Assembly (NCBI RefSeq): GCF_009707365.1
Contig: NZ_CP046122.1
Coordinates: 2,418,001-2,482,000, forward strand
Reading direction: 5' to 3'
Source of the DNA: Microlunatus sp. Gsoil 973
GTDB lineage: Bacteria > Actinomycetota > Actinomycetes > Propionibacteriales > Propionibacteriaceae
DNA: 64,000 bases
Position numbers and translations under genes: made by a program. The notes under the pieces were generated by a model. It was given only the letters and a program-made list of their open reading frames with translations, did not search any database and was not told the origin of the DNA. Position 1 is the first letter of the stretch. Each line of letters starts with the position of its first letter. Shown here in pieces: positions 38,411 through 50,873 of this stretch.

Positions 38411-40170
38411 TGGCGAAGCCAGCCAAGACCGCGACGGAGGCGCCACAGCGCCCCGAACAGCCGGATCGGCAGCTCGGGCCGGTGATGAAGTTCTTCTCCG
38501 GGCCGGCCAAGTGGGCCGATGACCGGACCGGCGTCGGCGGCATCATGTCGGGCCGGATCCCGAACATCTTCAACCTCCGCAAGGTGTTCCCGGACCACTG
38601 GTCCTTCATGCTCGGTGAGATCGCGCTCTACTCCTTCATCGTGCTGCTGCTCACCGGTGTCTTCCTGACGCTGTGGTTCAAGCCGTCGATGGGTGAGATC
38701 GAGTACAACGGCAGCTACCAGCTGCTGCGTGGCCTGCCGATGTCGGAGGCGTACGCCTCCACCCTGAACATCTCCTTCGACGTGCGGGGCGGCCTGCTGA
38801 TCCGGCAGATCCACCACTGGGCGGCGCTGCTGTTCGTCGCGGCGATGCTGACCCACTCGATGCGGATCTTCTTCACCGGCGGCTTCCGCAAGCCGCGGGA
38901 GATCAACTGGGTGATCGGCGCGACGCTGCTCTTCCTCGGCATGACCGAGGGCTTCCTGGGCTACTCCATCCCCGACGACCTGCTCTCCGGTGTCGGCGTC
39001 CGGATCATCTTCGGCGCGGTGCTGTCCATCCCGTTGGTGGGCACCTACCTCTTCACCTGGTTCCTGGGAGGGGAGTATCCGGGCGATCTTCTGGTGCCGC
39101 GGATGTACATGCTGCACATCCTGTTGATCCCGGCCGTCATCCTGGCGCTGGTCGGCTTGCACCTGATCTTGATCTTCTATCACAAGCACACCCAGTTCCC
39201 GGGCCAGGGACGTACCGAGAAGAACGTCGTCGGCTACCCCTTCTTCCCCGTGTACACGGCGAAGGCCGGCGGATTCTTCTTCATCGTCTTCGGTGTGATC
39301 GTCCTGATGGCCGGGTTGATGCAGATCAACCCGATCTGGACGTACGGGCCGTACAACCCTGCCGAGGTCAGTGCCGGCTCGCAGCCCGACTGGTATATCG
39401 GCTATCTGGAGGGTGCGCTGCGACTGATGCCCAACTGGGAGTGGCACATCGGCCACACCACGTGGTCGTGGAATGTCTTCATCCCGGCCATCCTGGGCTT
39501 CGTCGCACTGCCCGCCGCGCTGGCCGTCTACCCGTTCCTGGAGAAGTGGGTCACCGGTGACGATCTGGAGCACCATGTGCTGGACCGTCCGCGGAACGCA
39601 CCGAACCGGACCGCGATCGGGGTTGCCGCCATCGCGGTGTACGTGGTGTTGATGATCGGCGGTGCCAACGACATCGTCGCAACGCACTTCCACATCTCGT
39701 TGAACTCGATCACGCTGGTGTTGCGCTGGGGCATCTTCATCCTGCCGATCCTGACGTTCATCATCACCAAGAGGATCTGTATCGGTCTGCAGCGGTCGGC
39801 GTACGACCGGGTGTTGCACGGCTCGGAGTCCGGTGTCATCCACCGCTCCCCGGCCGGCGGCTACTCAGAGCCGCACACGCCGATCACCCAGGGCGAGGCC
39901 TTCGCGATCACCCAGCACCACGAGTACCAGCCGATCACATCCGGTCCGGTCACCGACGCCAATGGCGTCGCCCGCAAGGGCACCGCGAAGGACCGCGCCA
40001 GGCGGCCGTTCACCCGTTGGTACTTCGGGCACAACGTGGCCAAGCCCACCGCTGCCGAGATCGAGGCGGCCGCCCACCACCACGGCGGTCACGAGGTCGA
40101 GGGCGACGGCCGAGCGGCCATCGAGAGCGAGCGCGCCGATGAGCAAGTCGGTGCCGGCCACTCGGACTGA
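38410..40170 (+). CDS. qcrB: Cytochrome bc1 (bcc) complex cytochrome b subunit
   Basis: Menaquinol-oxidising cytochrome b, 586 residues. It has eight or nine membrane helices, heme-ligand histidines in QIHHWAALLFVAAMLTHSMR and in the second pair (LHILLIPAVILALVGLHLIL), the quinol-site motif SQPDWY (the actinobacterial form of PEWY), and a long soluble C-terminal tail that supports the supercomplex. Last gene of the operon; a strong hairpin follows 18 bp after the stop. QcrB is the target of telacebec-type inhibitors in mycobacteria. Confidence 0.96.
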   Translation: MAKPAKTATEAPQRPEQPDRQLGPVMKFFSGPAKWADDRTGVGGIMSGRIPNIFNLRKVFPDHWSFMLGEIALYSFIVLLLTGVFLTLWFKPSMGEIEYNGSYQLLRGLPMSEAYASTLNISFDVRGGLLIRQIHHWAALLFVAAMLTHSMRIFFTGGFRKPREINWVIGATLLFLGMTEGFLGYSIPDDLLSGVGVRIIFGAVLSIPLVGTYLFTWFLGGEYPGDLLVPRMYMLHILLIPAVILALVGLHLILIFYHKHTQFPGQGRTEKNVVGYPFFPVYTAKAGGFFFIVFGVIVLMAGLMQINPIWTYGPYNPAEVSAGSQPDWYIGYLEGALRLMPNWEWHIGHTTWSWNVFIPAILGFVALPAALAVYPFLEKWVTGDDLEHHVLDRPRNAPNRTAIGVAAIAVYVVLMIGGANDIVATHFHISLNSITLVLRWGIFILPILTFIITKRICIGLQRSAYDRVLHGSESGVIHRSPAGGYSEPHTPITQGEAFAITQHHEYQPITSGPVTDANGVARKGTAKDRARRPFTRWYFGHNVAKPTAAEIEAAAHHHGGHEVEGDGRAAIESERADEQVGAGHSD

Positions 40171-40187
40171 CGCAGCCTGAACAAGCC

Positions 40188-40219
40188 AACGCCCGCGGAT
40201 CAGCCGATCCGCGGGCGTT
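40188..40219 (+). terminator. Rho-independent-type terminator of ctaE-qcrCAB
   Basis: A perfect 14-bp stem (AACGCCCGCGGATC with GATCCGCGGGCGTT) and AGCC loop, 18 bp after the qcrB stop; a short T-containing tail (GTCGTTCC) follows. Confidence 0.85.
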
Positions 40220-40283
40220 GTCGTTCCTGCCCTCTCCCCTGCCCGGGTCAACGGCAAGCCCGGCCATTGGCCGGTTCAACTGC

Positions 40284-40522
40284 GTCGAATTGGTAACGCG
40301 CGGCACCATCCCGCACCCGAACCCGCGCGCCGCCGTCGAATCGGTAACACGCGGCACCATCCCGCACCCGAACCCGGCCGCCGCCGTCGAATCGGTAACA
40401 CACGGCACCATCCCGCACCCAAACCCGGCCGCCGCCGAATGTGGTAACACGCGGCGCGAAATCGCACCCGATCCCAGCGGTACGGTGCGATTCGGCAGCA
40501 CGTGTTACCAATTCGACGGCGG
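40284..40522. repeat. 51-bp tandem repeats with inverted final copy
   Basis: GGTAACACGCGGCACCATCC-type units start at 40292, 40343, 40394 and 40443 (periods 51, 51, 49). The last block (CACGTGTTACCAATTCGACG and GCGG, 40498-40522) is the inverted complement of the CCGCCGTCGAATTGGTAAC word, so the array could fold into a large hairpin. Confidence 0.85.
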
Positions 40523-40562
40523 GGAGGACTGCCGGATCGGACCAGCTGCCAGTGACCAGCGG

Positions 40563-40612
40563 CAGGGACGCCCGAACAGGGACGCCCGAACAGGGACGCC
40601 CGAACAGGGACG
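40563..40612 (+). repeat. 14-bp tandem repeat (CAGGGACGCCCGAA)
   Basis: Three identical copies at 40563, 40577 and 40591 and a fourth diverged copy at 40605, directly before the stop codon side of the GST-like gene. Confidence 0.9.
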
Positions 40613-40627
40613 CGCGGAAGGAGACGG

Positions 40628-41671
40628 TCAGGCGGCCGCGCTGTGTTCGGTCGGCACCGCTTCGTCGGGGCTCGGCGGCCCGGGCGGCGTACCGTCGCCG
40701 AACGGTCGGCCGCCCAGTTGCTCACGGTGATGCGGCGTCAGCCAATTGGCCAGATCCGGCCCCTTCGGGACGATCCGGGTCGGATTGATGTCGGCGTGAA
40801 CGATGTAGTAGTGCTGCTTGATCTGGGTGAAGTCGATCGTGTCGCCGAAGCCCGGGGTCTGGAACAGGTCGCGCGCGTAGCCCCAGAGGGCGGCGTACTC
40901 GGACAGCTTGCTCCGATTGCACTTGAAGTGCCCGTGGTAGACGGGATCGAAGCGGGCCAGGGTGGTGAACAGCCGGACGTCGGCCTCGGTGATCGTCTCA
41001 CCGACCAGGTACCGCTGGCCGGACAACCGCTCCTCCAACCAGTCCAGCGCGGTGAACAACCGGTCGTAGGCGCTCTCGTACGCCTGCTGTGAGCCGGCGA
41101 ACCCACAACGGTAGACGCCGTTGTTGATCTCGGTGAAGACGCGGTCGTTGACCTCGTCGATCTCGTCGCGCAGCGGCTCCGGGTAGAGCTCGGGTGCCCC
41201 GCCGCGATGGAGCTTGGTCCATTCCAGCGAGAAGTCGATGGTGATCGACGGGAAGTCGTTGGTGACCACGGCCTTGGTCGGGATGTCGACGATCGCCGGT
41301 ACGGTGATCCCCCGCGGGTAGTCCGGATAGCGGGCGAAGTAGGCCTGCTGCAGCCTCTCGTAGCCCAGCACCGGGTCGACACCACCGGGATCGAGATCGA
41401 ATGTCCAGCTCCGCTGGTCGTGTGTCGGTCCGCACAGGCCGAGGGAGATCGCGTCCTCGAGGCCGAGCAGTCGGCGGACGATCAGCGTCCGGTTCGCCCA
41501 CGGGCAGGCCCGGGCCGCGATCAACCGGTACCGGCCGGACTCCACCGGCCAGCCGTCCCGACCGTCGGCGGTGATCCGGTCCGGGATGTAGTTCATGTCC
41601 CGGTTGAATTCCTGTCCCGCGCGCACGTATTCCGAGAGCGACGAACCGGACCCCTGCTGTGTGTCGGACAT
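40628..41671 (-). CDS. Xi-class glutathione/mycothiol S-transferase (ECM4/YqjG-like reductase)
   Basis: A 347-residue member of the glutathionyl-hydroquinone reductase family. A thioredoxin-fold N-terminal domain carries the catalytic Cys in ARACPWANRT and a helical C-terminal domain holds ETITEADVRLF and PGFGDTIDF. The family reduces conjugated hydroquinones; in actinobacteria, which lack glutathione, mycothiol is the likely thiol. ATG 41671 is used, with GTG 41677 as alternative; neither has a strong Shine-Dalgarno. A short dyad (GAGGT-N7-ACCTC, 41685-41701) lies just upstream. Confidence 0.85.
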   Translation of the reverse strand: MSDTQQGSGSSLSEYVRAGQEFNRDMNYIPDRITADGRDGWPVESGRYRLIAARACPWANRTLIVRRLLGLEDAISLGLCGPTHDQRSWTFDLDPGGVDPVLGYERLQQAYFARYPDYPRGITVPAIVDIPTKAVVTNDFPSITIDFSLEWTKLHRGGAPELYPEPLRDEIDEVNDRVFTEINNGVYRCGFAGSQQAYESAYDRLFTALDWLEERLSGQRYLVGETITEADVRLFTTLARFDPVYHGHFKCNRSKLSEYAALWGYARDLFQTPGFGDTIDFTQIKQHYYIVHADINPTRIVPKGPDLANWLTPHHREQLGGRPFGDGTPPGPPSPDEAVPTEHSAAA

Positions 41672-41733
41672 GCGCACAGCCTAGGAGGTCGTTAAAACCT
41701 CAATGAAGAGGGTTGCCAAATGCCGCCATGTGG

Positions 41734-44010
41734 TCAGACCTCGCCGGCCTGTTCGTTGAAGTCGGGGACGCCGACGTCGACATCCTCCTCGGTGCGTGGC
41801 CTGATCAGCAATGACTTGCCGCCGAACGGCCCGAGCGCGACGCTGAAGGTGTTCAGGTTGTCGATCTCGCCGATCACCTCGTCGGTGACCATGTCGACGA
41901 CCAGCGACGACGGCTCCAGCTTTTCGGAGCGGACGTGGCCGAAAACCGTCCGGTCGGCGAAGTTGAGCACCGTGACCTGCCGCTCGTCCGGGTCCTCCAG
42001 TTGGTGCACCATCACCAGCATCGCGTTCGTCGACGTCTGCGGTACGTCGATCTGGGTGCTGGTGGCGATCTTGTACACCTTCCGGATGCGCAGGATGTCG
42101 GCCAACTGGGAGACGAACGACTCCGGGTCCTCCAACTGGGCGGGCAGTGCGCCGTACAGGCTGACTCCGCGCGGCATCAGCGACGACGACTGCGTGGCAT
42201 CGGGCTGGTAGTCCATCAGATCGTAGGCCGCACGGTGGATCCAGCGCGTGTCGCCGGTGCTCAGCAGTGGTGCGACCTGCTTGCGATCGAGGGTGAGCAT
42301 GCCGACCAGATCCCAACCAGACAAGGCGAAAACGCCCGGCTGCAACGCGTTGAACATGACCAGCAGCAGGTGCGCCCGGCGGATCTGCTCGATCTGTTCG
42401 GCATCAAGATCATCGATGCTGGTGTATCCGAGCGCGGCCGCAATGACGGTCGCCGACGTCGAGGCGATCCCGTTGGTGGTGAAGGTCAGGTTGTACGGCG
42501 CATGGTCGCCGGTCAGTTTGTCGATCAGGTCCGAACGGATCTGTACCGCCAGACCCTCGCCGGTGTACTCGCCGTGGCGGAACCGGAACAGGTCCTGGCC
42601 GTGCACGGTCGCGAAGTGCACCAGTTCGTAGGTCATCTCGTCGTGGTTCTGCAACGCGTGCACCAGCGACACCGCCTCGACCCCGAGGTCGAGGGCCAGG
42701 TTCAATGTCATCCGGAGGAACTCGGTGTCCCCGGTCGCCAAGGCGTGATGGTAGGCCGGCCGGTTGACGAAGTCGTAGGACAGGTCGGCACCCCGGGCCG
42801 AGGTGTTCCGGATGTCGTCGATCGACAGGTTCAACTCCTGGAAGGTGAAGCCGCCGACCTTGCGTACCATCGAGGCGATCAGTTGATTGGCCGCCTCCGA
42901 CAGCGGGTGCCCCTCCGACCAGGCGGGCACATCCTCCGCGGTCTTCTCCACTCCGAGGAAGCCGTTGGCGTCCAGCCGCAACGCGCCGGTTCCAAGATCA
43001 CCAAGGGAATGCAGGGCATCGCCGATCACCAACCGCATCCCCGCGAACGTCGGGTCGAGCCAGTTGATCGTCGGCTGACCCTCCTTGAAGTAATGCAGAT
43101 ACACCCAGCGCCGCTCGACACCGTCCGGTCCGATCACCGGCGCCGTCGCGCTCCAGTTGGTGTCCTTGACCCCGGGCTCGGCGAAGATCACCCGCTGCAT
43201 CTGGCCGATGATGTAGCCGGCCTTCTGCAACCGGGATTCGGCCTCGTTGTCGAGGTTGATCGAGTCCCTGCCACGGGGAACCCTCGGCAACATGTGCCAG
43301 TCCTCGGGAGGGATCTCCACCATGTGGTAGATCCCGGGGTAGTCGCCGACCTTCATCTCGGCCAGCCGGAAGTCAGCACCCTTGCCGGTGTGGCCGGGGA
43401 CGATGTCGTCGATCACCGTGCCGCCGAAGTTGGCGGCAACCTCACACAGGCCGCGGAACTCGTCCTCGGTGCCGAAGATCTCGTCGATCTTGGTGCTGAT
43501 CCGGTCGAAGTGGCCGTCGACGCTCGGTGTCTTGTCCCAGCCGTTGAGACCGCCGGCCTGTTTCACCGGGCCGGTGTGGATGGCATCAATGCCGATCCTC
43601 TGGAAGATCTCCCACAGGTCGGGGTCGCCGAGTGTCCCCAGGAACGACCTGCCCTTGGGCGTGATCATCGAGATCGGGTACGCGGTGAACCAGACCGACG
43701 CCTTCTCGATCGCCGATCGTGGATCGGGATTGGCGTACGGGTTCTGGAACATGCTCGGCAGGCCCTCGAACTGCCGCGCCATGTCGGTGGCATCGAAGAG
43801 CATCGACTCCTCGTGCAGCCAGTCGACGTACTCCGGATTGGATCCGACCGGCTTGCCGGATCGCGGCGATCGCTGGCGCAGTGGGAACAGCCGCGTCAGC
43901 CGAGCTCGCGGGCGCAGCCGTCGCGGCCTCGCCGGATAGAACTGCTCGTCGTAGTTGATCTCCGGCGGCTCGTGCTCACCGGCGGGTTGGTTGACCTGGT
44001 CGTCGGCCAT
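41734..44010 (-). CDS. GH13 alpha-glucan enzyme, trehalose synthase-like
   Basis: A 758-residue glycoside hydrolase 13 protein. Region I is DDIVPGHTG, the nucleophile Asp is in [10 protein letters not shown], the acid/base Glu in FTFQELNLS and the transition-state Asp in [10 protein letters not shown], so the triad is complete. An N-terminal Arg/Pro-rich tail precedes the barrel and a C-terminal beta domain ([13 protein letters not shown]) follows. It resembles TreS-type maltose alpha-glucosyltransferases but is longer, and regions I and IV deviate from classic TreS. Substrate is therefore uncertain: maltose/trehalose interconversion is the best guess. It stands alone. Confidence 0.75.
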   Translation of the reverse strand: MADDQVNQPAGEHEPPEINYDEQFYPARPRRLRPRARLTRLFPLRQRSPRSGKPVGSNPEYVDWLHEESMLFDATDMARQFEGLPSMFQNPYANPDPRSAIEKASVWFTAYPISMITPKGRSFLGTLGDPDLWEIFQRIGIDAIHTGPVKQAGGLNGWDKTPSVDGHFDRISTKIDEIFGTEDEFRGLCEVAANFGGTVIDDIVPGHTGKGADFRLAEMKVGDYPGIYHMVEIPPEDWHMLPRVPRGRDSINLDNEAESRLQKAGYIIGQMQRVIFAEPGVKDTNWSATAPVIGPDGVERRWVYLHYFKEGQPTINWLDPTFAGMRLVIGDALHSLGDLGTGALRLDANGFLGVEKTAEDVPAWSEGHPLSEAANQLIASMVRKVGGFTFQELNLSIDDIRNTSARGADLSYDFVNRPAYHHALATGDTEFLRMTLNLALDLGVEAVSLVHALQNHDEMTYELVHFATVHGQDLFRFRHGEYTGEGLAVQIRSDLIDKLTGDHAPYNLTFTTNGIASTSATVIAAALGYTSIDDLDAEQIEQIRRAHLLLVMFNALQPGVFALSGWDLVGMLTLDRKQVAPLLSTGDTRWIHRAAYDLMDYQPDATQSSSLMPRGVSLYGALPAQLEDPESFVSQLADILRIRKVYKIATSTQIDVPQTSTNAMLVMVHQLEDPDERQVTVLNFADRTVFGHVRSEKLEPSSLVVDMVTDEVIGEIDNLNTFSVALGPFGGKSLLIRPRTEEDVDVGVPDFNEQAGEV

Positions 44011-44042
44011 GGGTCGACGTTAGTGGCGAGGGGAAACCGACA

Positions 44043-44681
44043 TCAAGCGACAGGCTGTGCAACACTCAGCCGCTTCTGTGCCGCGACGCTGGTACGCACC
44101 GTCCACACCACCAGAGCGGTGATCAGCACCGGAGTGAAGAACGGCACCAACGGCGCTGCCACGGCGAGCGGCAGAGCCAGCACCAAGATCAGCTTGACCG
44201 CGGCTTCGGCCAGGAATGCGATTCCCCATACCACCGTCATACCCCGGAAGAAGGACCGAAAACCTGCGTTGACCGGCCACCGGCGAGCCCACTCCTCGCG
44301 CTCCGCGTCACCGGTCGCGCCGAAACGCTGCGCCAGGTAGTACATCATCGGCCTTCCGGCCACCAGGGTGCCCAGGAAGATGACGCCGGACACCGCGGTC
44401 GAGATCGAGTCCTTGGCGAGCAGGAACCGGGGGCTGCCGGTCACCAGGCTGAGTACAAGACCGATCCCGAAGGTTGCGATCATGAAGAGGGCGAAGGCGT
44501 CCACCTCGCGTCGCCGGATGATCACATACAGCGCCCGGAGTCCGGCGACGATGGTGCCGATCAACAGCGCAAGGAACATGCCGGCGCCGAGTTGCCGGGC
44601 GATGAGGTAGGCCGCCACTGCGAGTCCGGCGTCCAGGAAGAGGGTCCAGACGATTCGCCCGATCATGGCCCTGCTGTTCAT
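44043..44681 (-). CDS. Conserved integral membrane protein, VC0807-like
   Basis: A 212-residue protein with about six hydrophobic helices (residues 10-30, 33-52, 60-80, 95-112, 150-172, 178-200) and a basic loop RFGATGDAEREEWARRW between helices four and five. It resembles the VC0807/DUF3159-type family of unknown function. Its ATG overlaps the carotenoid oxygenase stop by four bases, so the two are coupled; a carotenoid- or apocarotenoid-related role is possible but unproven. Confidence 0.7.
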   Translation of the reverse strand: MNSRAMIGRIVWTLFLDAGLAVAAYLIARQLGAGMFLALLIGTIVAGLRALYVIIRRREVDAFALFMIATFGIGLVLSLVTGSPRFLLAKDSISTAVSGVIFLGTLVAGRPMMYYLAQRFGATGDAEREEWARRWPVNAGFRSFFRGMTVVWGIAFLAEAAVKLILVLALPLAVAAPLVPFFTPVLITALVVWTVRTSVAAQKRLSVAQPVA

Positions 44682-46008
44682 CCCTGCGTCCTTTGCGTTG
44701 AGCCGGGTTCGGGGATCCAGGAGCCGTGGAAACCGGCTGGTACCCGGCGTGGAAGTCCTACGGTTGCGATCGGGCCGTGGGCGACGTCGGTGGCATCCAG
44801 CACGACCAAGGATGACGCACCACCGTGTCGCGGGGTGACGATGCTGATGAGCCAGCCGGCATCTTCGGTCGTCGCGCCGGTCGCCGGCACGAAGACCGCT
44901 TCGCCGACGTGGACCGGCTCGGTGAACGGGTGGGACCGTGCGGTCTGCTGTTGGGTGTCGTACTTGATCAGGCCGCCGTTGTCCTCGTCGGTGACCGCGT
45001 AGAGGTACCGGTTGGCCCGACCGACGTGCTGATCATTCAGGCTCGGGAACTCGACGCTGCGATCGTCCAATTGCAGTTCGCTGATCGTTCCACGCCCCGG
45101 ATCGATGCTCCACCGGTGCAGCACGCCGGTCACGCCGCCGCCTTCCGGATCGGTGCCGAGCTGCCAGAACCTGCCGAACTCCGCCGGGCTGTACCGGACC
45201 ACATCCAGCACCACTCGGCCGCGCTCGTCCTCCCGGGCGTTGCCGACGTGGAACACGTAACAGGGATCGATCCCGATCCAGTGCACCGGTCCCCCGCTGC
45301 GCGGCATCACGCCGAGCCGGGCGCCGTACGCGTCCTGCCAGGTGAAGGGCAGCGACCGACCCAGCCGCTCACGGTCGAAGACCACCGGCAGGTCGAGCCA
45401 GATCACGTGATGCTCGGTGATCGCGAAGTCGTGCATCATCGTCGGCGCCGGAACGTCGACCGGGATCGACTTCATCAACCGACCCGCCGCGTCGGCGACA
45501 TGGAAGGTCAGGTACGGCCGGGCCATCGAGATGCCGTAGAAGAACAGTTCACCGGTCACCGGATCGGTCTTCGGGTGAGCGGTCATCGCAGTACGCAGCC
45601 GGCCACCGAAGTCGTAGGCGCCCTTGGTCTCCAGCTCCCCCGTGACCTCATAAGGCAGGCCGCCCTCGCAGAGCGCAAGCAGCGAGCCGCCGTGCTCGAT
45701 CAGATGCGTGTTGGCCACAGTGTGCCGCAGGTCGCGACCGTCCGGACCGATGGCCGGTTCGCCGCCCCCACCCGGGTGTCGATCCAGCGGTTGCGGTACC
45801 ACTCCGCACGGCCGCCGCTGAGCCGGACACCGTGCAGCATGCCGGCTCCGCCGAACCAGTGCCCCGGGTCACTGCCGAGCCGCGGGTTGGGGCCGTTGCG
45901 CAGGTACCGGCCGTCCAGTTCGGGCGGGAGGGTGCCGGTGACCTCGAGGTCGTACGCGTCGATCTCGTCTGGGACCGGGGCGAAGACGCCGTCCAGATAG
46001 AAACTCAT
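44678..46008 (-). pseudogene. Carotenoid cleavage oxygenase, one-base frameshift
   Basis: A non-heme iron dioxygenase that splits polyene chains to apocarotenals. The N-terminal part (46008 leftward) reads ELDGRYLRNGPNPRLGSD as in the family. After WIDTRVG it shifts frame at the C run 45765-45769; adding one base there restores GGGEPAIGPDGRDLRHTVAN. The rest has all four iron-ligand His regions: TAHPKTDP, MMHDFAITEH, YVFHVGN and GFHGSW. Repaired length 443 residues, normal. The gene is divergent from a PadR regulator only 57 bp away and shares its operator. As with cpaF and the cyclophilin, a homopolymer sequencing error is a real possibility. Confidence 0.85.
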
Positions 46009-46018
46009 AAGGTGAGAG

Positions 46019-46042
46019 TGACATGTCTATTTCGACATGTCA
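46019..46042. promoter_or_regulatory. PadR operator and divergent promoter
   Basis: TGACATGTC-TATTTC-GACATGTCA, a perfect 9-bp inverted repeat with six-base spacer, between the carotenoid oxygenase and padR starts. It overlaps the TCGACA -35 of padR; a TACGAT -10 at 46054-46059 would start transcription at the padR ATG (46066). A further half-site, TGTCATGT, lies at 46047-46054. Confidence 0.8.
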
Positions 46043-46065
46043 ATAGTGTCATGTACGATTCAGGC

Positions 46066-46635
46066 ATGTCTCTCCGGTTCGCCCTTCTCGGCCTGCTCAA
46101 CGAACGACCGGCCAGCGGGTACGACCTCACCCGGCGGTTCGCCCAGGGCATCGGCTCGTACGCCTGGGATGCCAAGCACAGCCAGATCTATCCGGAGTTG
46201 AAGAAGCTCACCGAGGCCGGCCTGATCGAGATCGCCGAGGAAGGCGCCCGGGGCCGGAAGACGTACGCGATCACCGCCGACGGCCGGGCGCAGTTGCGGC
46301 AATGGCTGCTGACACCGGCCGGCAACGCCGGCGTGCGGAACGAGTACGTGCTGCGGCTGTTCCTGTTGTCGGCGCTGCGCCGAGACGAGGCCCGGACGAT
46401 CCTGGAACACACCATCGAGTACTCGACCGAACAGTTGCAGGCGATCACCCAGGACTTCCAGGACAGCGTCGCCGACGGCGGGCCGACCCGGGGCCACGGT
46501 GCGCTGGCCGCGCAGTACGGGATCCGGGTCTTCCAGGCAACGATCGACTGGGCACACTGGGCGATCGAGCAGATCGATGCCGATCCGGGCTTCGGCCACG
46601 GTGCAGACGGCTGCGCAACCGCGCCTACACGCTGA
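46066..46635 (+). CDS. PadR-family transcriptional regulator
   Basis: A 189-residue repressor. MSLRFALLGLLNERPASGYD and DAKHSQIYPELKKLTEAGLI are the winged helix typical of PadR, and the C-terminal half is the helical dimerisation domain of the Vir/PadR-s2 type. The message is likely leaderless (see operator). A divergent carotenoid oxygenase gene and a 9-bp inverted repeat in the 57-bp gap imply autoregulation and control of that gene. The last few codons may be altered, since a gene-like fragment follows in the same frame. Confidence 0.9.
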   Translation: MSLRFALLGLLNERPASGYDLTRRFAQGIGSYAWDAKHSQIYPELKKLTEAGLIEIAEEGARGRKTYAITADGRAQLRQWLLTPAGNAGVRNEYVLRLFLLSALRRDEARTILEHTIEYSTEQLQAITQDFQDSVADGGPTRGHGALAAQYGIRVFQATIDWAHWAIEQIDADPGFGHGADGCATAPTR

Positions 46636-46656
46636 GCCAGGCGTCGCAGTCGAAGC

Positions 46657-49886
<3,230 letters not shown>

Positions 49887-49935
49887 GGGACGATCGTAGT
49901 GTCGGTGCCGGTCTCCCCGTTGGCTCGACGCCGGT

Positions 49936-50415
49936 TCAGCCCTTCAGCAGCTCGTCGAGCTTGGCGTAGCCGTCATTGATGCCGACTTCCATGCCGCTGG
50001 CGAGCATGGCGGCCTGGGCCTCCATCGAGTCGACCAGTGACACCGAGGTGAGCAGGCTGCGACCGTCCGGCAGATCGGTGACTGTGCAGGTCTCCAGGCT
50101 GACTGCGCCGGGCAGCCCTTCCCAGCCCCAGGTCTGGACGATCCGGCGCTGGTCCGGCTGCACCTCGTGGAAGGACCCGAAGAACCATTCCTCACCGGTG
50201 GCGTACCGGTAGCTGCCGCCGGTTGTGGCCTCCCAGCGGTCGATGGTCACGTCGTACTGGTTGGGGCCGATCCACCGGGCGAAGATGTCCGGATCGACGT
50301 GCGCTGTGAAAACCTTGTCGGCCGGGGCGTCGAACTCCCGGGTGATGGTGACCTTGGGCAGATCCGGATCGGCAATGATCGTTGCTTCCCGGGTCTGATT
50401 GGTGTTGGTGCTCAT
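49936..50415 (-). CDS. SRPBCC (AHSA1-like) family protein
   Basis: A 159-residue START-like fold protein. VTITREFDAPADKVFTAHVD, WIGPNQYDVTIDRWEATTGG and LETCTVTDLPDGRSLLT are typical of the Aha1/SRPBCC family, whose members bind hydrophobic ligands. Its ATG overlaps the arsR stop by four bases (ATGA), so it is the coupled target or partner of the regulator. ArsR-SRPBCC pairs are common in actinobacteria; the ligand is unknown. GGAGGAGA precedes the start. Confidence 0.88.
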   Translation of the reverse strand: MSTNTNQTREATIIADPDLPKVTITREFDAPADKVFTAHVDPDIFARWIGPNQYDVTIDRWEATTGGSYRYATGEEWFFGSFHEVQPDQRRIVQTWGWEGLPGAVSLETCTVTDLPDGRSLLTSVSLVDSMEAQAAMLASGMEVGINDGYAKLDELLKG

Positions 50416-50786
50416 CCCGCTTCTCCTCCGTGATCGACTGTGCGATGGTCGCCGGTCTCTTGATCGCCGGCTTGTTCGGTGAGGACGGCATCCAGCCGGC
50501 GGTAGCGCTCTTCGGCCCGGCGTTGGTAGCGGTCGATCCATTTGGTCATCAGATCGAACACCTCGGCCTCCAGGTGCACCGGACGCCGCTGGGCATCGCG
50601 CGACCGGCTGACCAGCCCCGCGTCCTCCAGCACCCGGATGTGCTTGGACACCGCCTGCAGAGACATGTCGTACGGCTCCGCCAACTCCCCGACCGTTGCG
50701 TCGGCGAGTGTCAATCGGACCACCATGTCCCGGCGGGTCGGCTCGGCCAGAGCCGCGAACACCTTCGACAACGCGTCCTGGGCCAT
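50412..50786 (-). CDS. ArsR-family transcriptional regulator
   Basis: A 124-residue winged-helix regulator. FAALAEPTRRDMVVRLTLAD and VGELAEPYDMSLQAVSKHIR are the recognition core. There is no metal-binding Cys cluster (ELCVCDL is missing), so it is not a metal sensor but of the kind paired with SRPBCC proteins. The C-terminal tail is acidic and disordered. Two matching inverted repeats (50796-50813 and 50842-50857) lie upstream. Confidence 0.9.
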   Translation of the reverse strand: MAQDALSKVFAALAEPTRRDMVVRLTLADATVGELAEPYDMSLQAVSKHIRVLEDAGLVSRSRDAQRRPVHLEAEVFDLMTKWIDRYQRRAEERYRRLDAVLTEQAGDQETGDHRTVDHGGEAG

Positions 50787-50795
50787 CCTGCCCTC

Positions 50796-50857
50796 CTCAA
50801 CCGATTGGTTGAGTACAGTTCAGCACCTCGACCAGCGGTTGTCAACCCAAAGGTTGA
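50796..50857. promoter_or_regulatory. Paired ArsR operators
   Basis: CTCAACC-GATT-GGTTGAG (50796-50813) and TCAACC-CAAA-GGTTGA (50842-50857), two dyads with the same TCAACC-N4-GGTTGA core, centres about 45 bp apart. A TTGACA hexamer on the minus strand lies within the distal site, so binding would block the arsR promoter. Confidence 0.8.
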
Positions 50858-50873
50858 GGAACCGTGGTGTGAA

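Noticed and set aside
40284-40522. CRISPR array.
   Set aside because: The units are contiguous with no unique spacers, vary in sequence, and no cas genes are nearby. The same applies to the 17.6-18.2 kb arrays.
41935-44340. An 801-codon open frame on the plus strand opposite the GH13 gene.
   Set aside because: It mirrors the minus-strand gene, which has the full GH13 catalytic motifs and coding bias. The plus frame is Arg/Val-rich without domains, a usual shadow in high-GC DNA.
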